Shown: positions 5,518 through 7,242 of the stretch, piece by piece
Layout: each line of letters starts with the position of its first letter
How positions within the stretch are numbered: the first letter of the stretch is position 1
NCBI GenBank assembly: GCA_003646875.1
Contig: QMLT01000080.1
Coordinates: forward strand, 1 to 7,242
Direction of reading: 5' to 3'
DNA length: 7,242 bases
From: Deltaproteobacteria bacterium
Lineage (GTDB): Bacteria > Desulfobacterota > DSM-4660 > Desulfatiglandales > B25-G16
Made by a program: the position numbers and the translations under genes
The notes under the pieces: generated by a model
Database searches by the model: none
What the model saw: the letters and a program-made list of their open reading frames with translations, nothing else
What the model was told of the DNA's origin: nothing

Positions 5518-7014
5518 TCATGCCTCTGCTGACACTGGATAAAATATTTTTCGTGATTGTTTTGCTGTGTAAAGCCTGGAGTCAGCTCTGCGGATTAATT
5601 CTTCCATATTTCCCCCCTCTTCGAGCTCATCGATATTGGAGATTCCGCAGCTTATCTCTACCTTAATTCCTTCAAACCTCCATTTGAAGGCATGATTCCT
5701 GACAGCATGTAGCATCCTTTTTACAAGCGCTTCCGCCTTCCGCATATCGATTTCTGGAAGAAGGATTGCAAACTCGTCTCCCCCATACCTGGCTAATATA
5801 TCAGTGCTTCTTGTAGCGCTCTTTAAGCAACAGGCCAGCTCTCGCAGGGCATAATCCCCTGCCTGATGGCCAAGATGATCATTGATATCCTTGAAGCCAT
5901 CAACATCGATCATGACCAGAGAAAGGGGTTTATTGTACCTTCTTGCCCTCTGAAATTCCCTTTGTGTAAGGTCTATAAACCCTTTGTGGTTGTAGATTCC
6001 GGTAAGACCATCTGTGACTGCCATCTCTTTGAGTCTGTGATATTCCTGGGCATTTTTCAGGGACATGGCGAGGATATTTGAGATGGTTGACATCAACTCT
6101 TTCTTTCCTTTTTTGAGCTCTTCCTTGTTTTTAGGAAGGATAATAAGCATACCTAATGGCTTTTTAGCTAAAGTTAAAGGCAGGATCCATGGTTTGGAAA
6201 AAGAGATAGGGGATGAGGAAGACACTTTGACACCTGTCTGCCGTGATTTGTTCATTATAGTCAGGTTAGATGGATACAATTGAAAGGTCATCTCTTTTAT
6301 TAATATGCTTTCTTTCGACAGTGTAAAGTACCTGTCCACTATATTCCTCTTTAACCTTTCCAGTGTTTCATTATTTATTTCCTTTTCTGATAAGTAAAGA
6401 GCCAGATTCCATTTAGAATCGAGCCGGTAAATGATACTCAAAAGCTCAACATCGAAAACATTTAGAAGGCCAGCATCCAAAACCTTGGGAAGAATCCCAT
6501 TCCAATTAAGATCATATGCTACCTCGCTGGTAAGTCGGTTGATAAACCCCAATTCCTGATTCTTTGTCCGAAGGGCCTCTTTTTCCCTTTTAAGACTTTC
6601 GTTGACAACCCTTAGTTCATCGATCATTCCTAAAATTTCAACAAATGCCTTTCTGTTTTCCAATCCGCTTAAAATAGTATCATAGATACGTTCAGAAAGA
6701 AGACCCCTGGGAATAAACCCATAAATCCCTTTTTGGAGTATCTCTGATGTCTCATCTGATTTAATTTTTTCTCCATAAAGGATAAAACAGGATTTAGACC
6801 TATTTTCCTGAAGAATCTTGATCCAGTTATAAGACCTGTTTCCAATTAGATCGTAATCGCCAAGGATGACAGCGTATGCATCTTTGAGAATCGTTTCTTC
6901 AATTTCGTCTGAGAGAGAAATTGTCTCGATATCAAAGCCTTTAGAGCCGAGGATTCCCTCAAAGAGCTCCACATCCCTTTTCACATTACTGATAATGAGG
7001 ATTCTTTCACCCAT
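5518..7014 (-). CDS. Diguanylate cyclase: degenerate receiver, GAF-like region, GGDEF
   Basis: A 498-residue soluble protein predicted to make c-di-GMP from two GTP. Residues 1-125 have a receiver-like fold pattern, with strand ILIIS, the LGDYDL turn (D53) and GFIPRG near the end. The acidic pocket is missing (ISN), the Thr/Ser position appears to be Tyr80, and the conserved Lys is Arg103. Conventional phosphorylation is therefore doubtful. A coiled coil (about 125-160) and a GAF-like sensor region (about 160-322) follow. The GGDEF domain (about 328-490) has VTDGLTGIYN, metal-binding MIDVDGFKDIND (D370) and the GGDEF signature at 411-415. RSTD at 402-405 is the RxxD inhibitory site, five residues before the signature, so the cyclase should be active and subject to product feedback. 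The start is supported by AAGGAG upstream. It is first in transcription order and is the only gene here with a recognisable output domain. Confidence 0.93.
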   Translation of the reverse strand: MGERILIISNVKRDVELFEGILGSKGFDIETISLSDEIEETILKDAYAVILGDYDLIGNRSYNWIKILQENRSKSCFILYGEKIKSDETSEILQKGIYGFIPRGLLSERIYDTILSGLENRKAFVEILGMIDELRVVNESLKREKEALRTKNQELGFINRLTSEVAYDLNWNGILPKVLDAGLLNVFDVELLSIIYRLDSKWNLALYLSEKEINNETLERLKRNIVDRYFTLSKESILIKEMTFQLYPSNLTIMNKSRQTGVKVSSSSPISFSKPWILPLTLAKKPLGMLIILPKNKEELKKGKKELMSTISNILAMSLKNAQEYHRLKEMAVTDGLTGIYNHKGFIDLTQREFQRARRYNKPLSLVMIDVDGFKDINDHLGHQAGDYALRELACCLKSATRSTDILARYGGDEFAILLPEIDMRKAEALVKRMLHAVRNHAFKWRFEGIKVEISCGISNIDELEEGGNMEELIRRADSRLYTAKQSRKIFYPVSAEA

Positions 7015-7117
7015 ACAAATATCTCTCCTTGCATTTTAATATATCTCTCCATTCATGGCGAAAAACTTCACTGATTGTCATTGGATCTGCAAATTCTATT
7101 CCACTGGTTAATTGCAT
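7007..7117 (-). CDS. Possible 36-residue ORF overlapping the diguanylate cyclase start
   Basis: The ATG at 7117 opens a 36-codon frame beginning MQLTSGIEFADP, with HEWRDILKCKERYLYG at the end. Its TGA lies in ATGGGTGA, so it overlaps the cyclase start by eight bases. The cyclase ribosome binding site is inside it. The frame is open further upstream, up to the border of repeat copy C, without another ATG. It may therefore be the 3' end of a gene cut by that repeat rather than a complete small gene. The residue mix looks protein-like. I do not recognise it, and no clear ribosome binding site precedes its ATG. Confidence 0.4.
   Translation of the reverse strand: MQLTSGIEFADPMTISEVFRHEWRDILKCKERYLYG
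7023..7030 (-). promoter_or_regulatory. Ribosome binding site of the diguanylate cyclase
   Basis: Minus-strand AAGGAGAG, ending eight bases before the ATG at 7014. This is a strong match to the anti-SD complement. Confidence 0.75.
7088..7103 (-). promoter_or_regulatory. Possible sigma-54 (-24/-12) promoter for the diguanylate cyclase
   Basis: Minus-strand TGGAATAGAATTTGCA fits the sigma-54 consensus TGGCAC-N5-TTGCA at nine of eleven defined positions, with the required GG-N10-GC spacing. It would start transcription about 60 bases before the ATG. It lies within the possible small ORF, so the two readings compete. A single short match can arise by chance, and no enhancer-binding protein gene is in the window. 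Confidence 0.3.
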
Positions 7118-7142
7118 TGCGATAATGCTCTTTAACTGTTCA

Positions 7143-7158
7143 TTACAATTAATTGTAA
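7143..7158. repeat. 16-bp perfect palindrome at the inner border of repeat copy C
   Basis: ttacaattaattgtaa is fully self-complementary. Its last four bases belong to the conserved terminus of the 87-bp repeat and the rest is local sequence. It could be a dimeric regulator site upstream of the cyclase, or a feature of the insertion target. No regulator is identified. Confidence 0.5.
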
Positions 7159-7241
7159 CTTCTCAATAAGTTGGGGCAGCAGCTTAAAAATGCTGCATTT
7201 AAGGAGCATGGGTATGTCTTTTTTTGTCTCATGCCCTATAA
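7155..7241 (+). repeat. 87-bp repeat, copy C (inverted relative to copy A)
   Basis: This matches the reverse complement of 95-181 with a single mismatch (g at 7211 versus the equivalent a). The terminus with core cttctcaataagttgggg faces the genes, and the T7-containing part faces outward. The match stops one base before the end of the window, so the outer limit on this side cannot be seen. Confidence 0.85.
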
Positions 7242-7242
7242 G

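Overview
The window carries three large signal-transduction genes, all on the minus strand, so they read from the right end to the left. No translation or RNA gene is present, so the host can only be guessed. Base composition is moderate (roughly 40-45 % G+C by eye). The many hybrid and HDFNN-type histidine kinases, the strong AGGAG-type ribosome binding sites and the abundance of 7-8 bp micro-repeats fit a free-living Gram-negative anaerobe, such as a Desulfobacterota/Nitrospirota-like or anammox-type lineage. This assignment is low confidence.

In transcription order: (1) 7014-5518 encodes a 498-residue soluble protein with a degenerate receiver, a GAF-like region and a complete GGDEF diguanylate cyclase domain with an intact I-site. 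(2) 5247-3331 encodes a 638-residue REC-PAS-HisKA(HDFNN type)-HATPase-REC hybrid kinase. (3) 2993-210 encodes a 927-residue PAS-HisKA-HATPase-REC-REC hybrid kinase. None has a visible membrane segment, an HPt domain or a DNA-binding domain. The kinases would therefore need partners elsewhere, and the one visible output is c-di-GMP synthesis. The gaps of 270 and 337 bp are long for a tight operon, so co-transcription is not certain.

The gaps and edges are full of repeats. An 87-bp repeat lies in opposite orientations at 95-181 and 7155-7241 (one mismatch) and brackets all three genes. A related element of about 133 bp with its own terminal inverted repeats sits at 3058-3190, between the two kinase genes. 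A separate 18-bp perfect inverted repeat (1-18 / 60-77) lies at the left edge. Short tandem arrays of 7- or 8-bp units occur in two intergenic gaps and, unusually, three times inside the coding sequence of the 927-residue kinase. There they are translated into loop and linker insertions without breaking the frame.

Short open frames end exactly at, or overlap, the start codons of the first and third genes, and they begin at or next to the repeat elements. They may be remnants of upstream genes cut by the repeats, or coupling leader peptides. I see no CRISPR, defence system or complete transposase gene. The most unusual features are the repeat-bracketed architecture and the in-frame micro-repeat insertions in both receiver domains.
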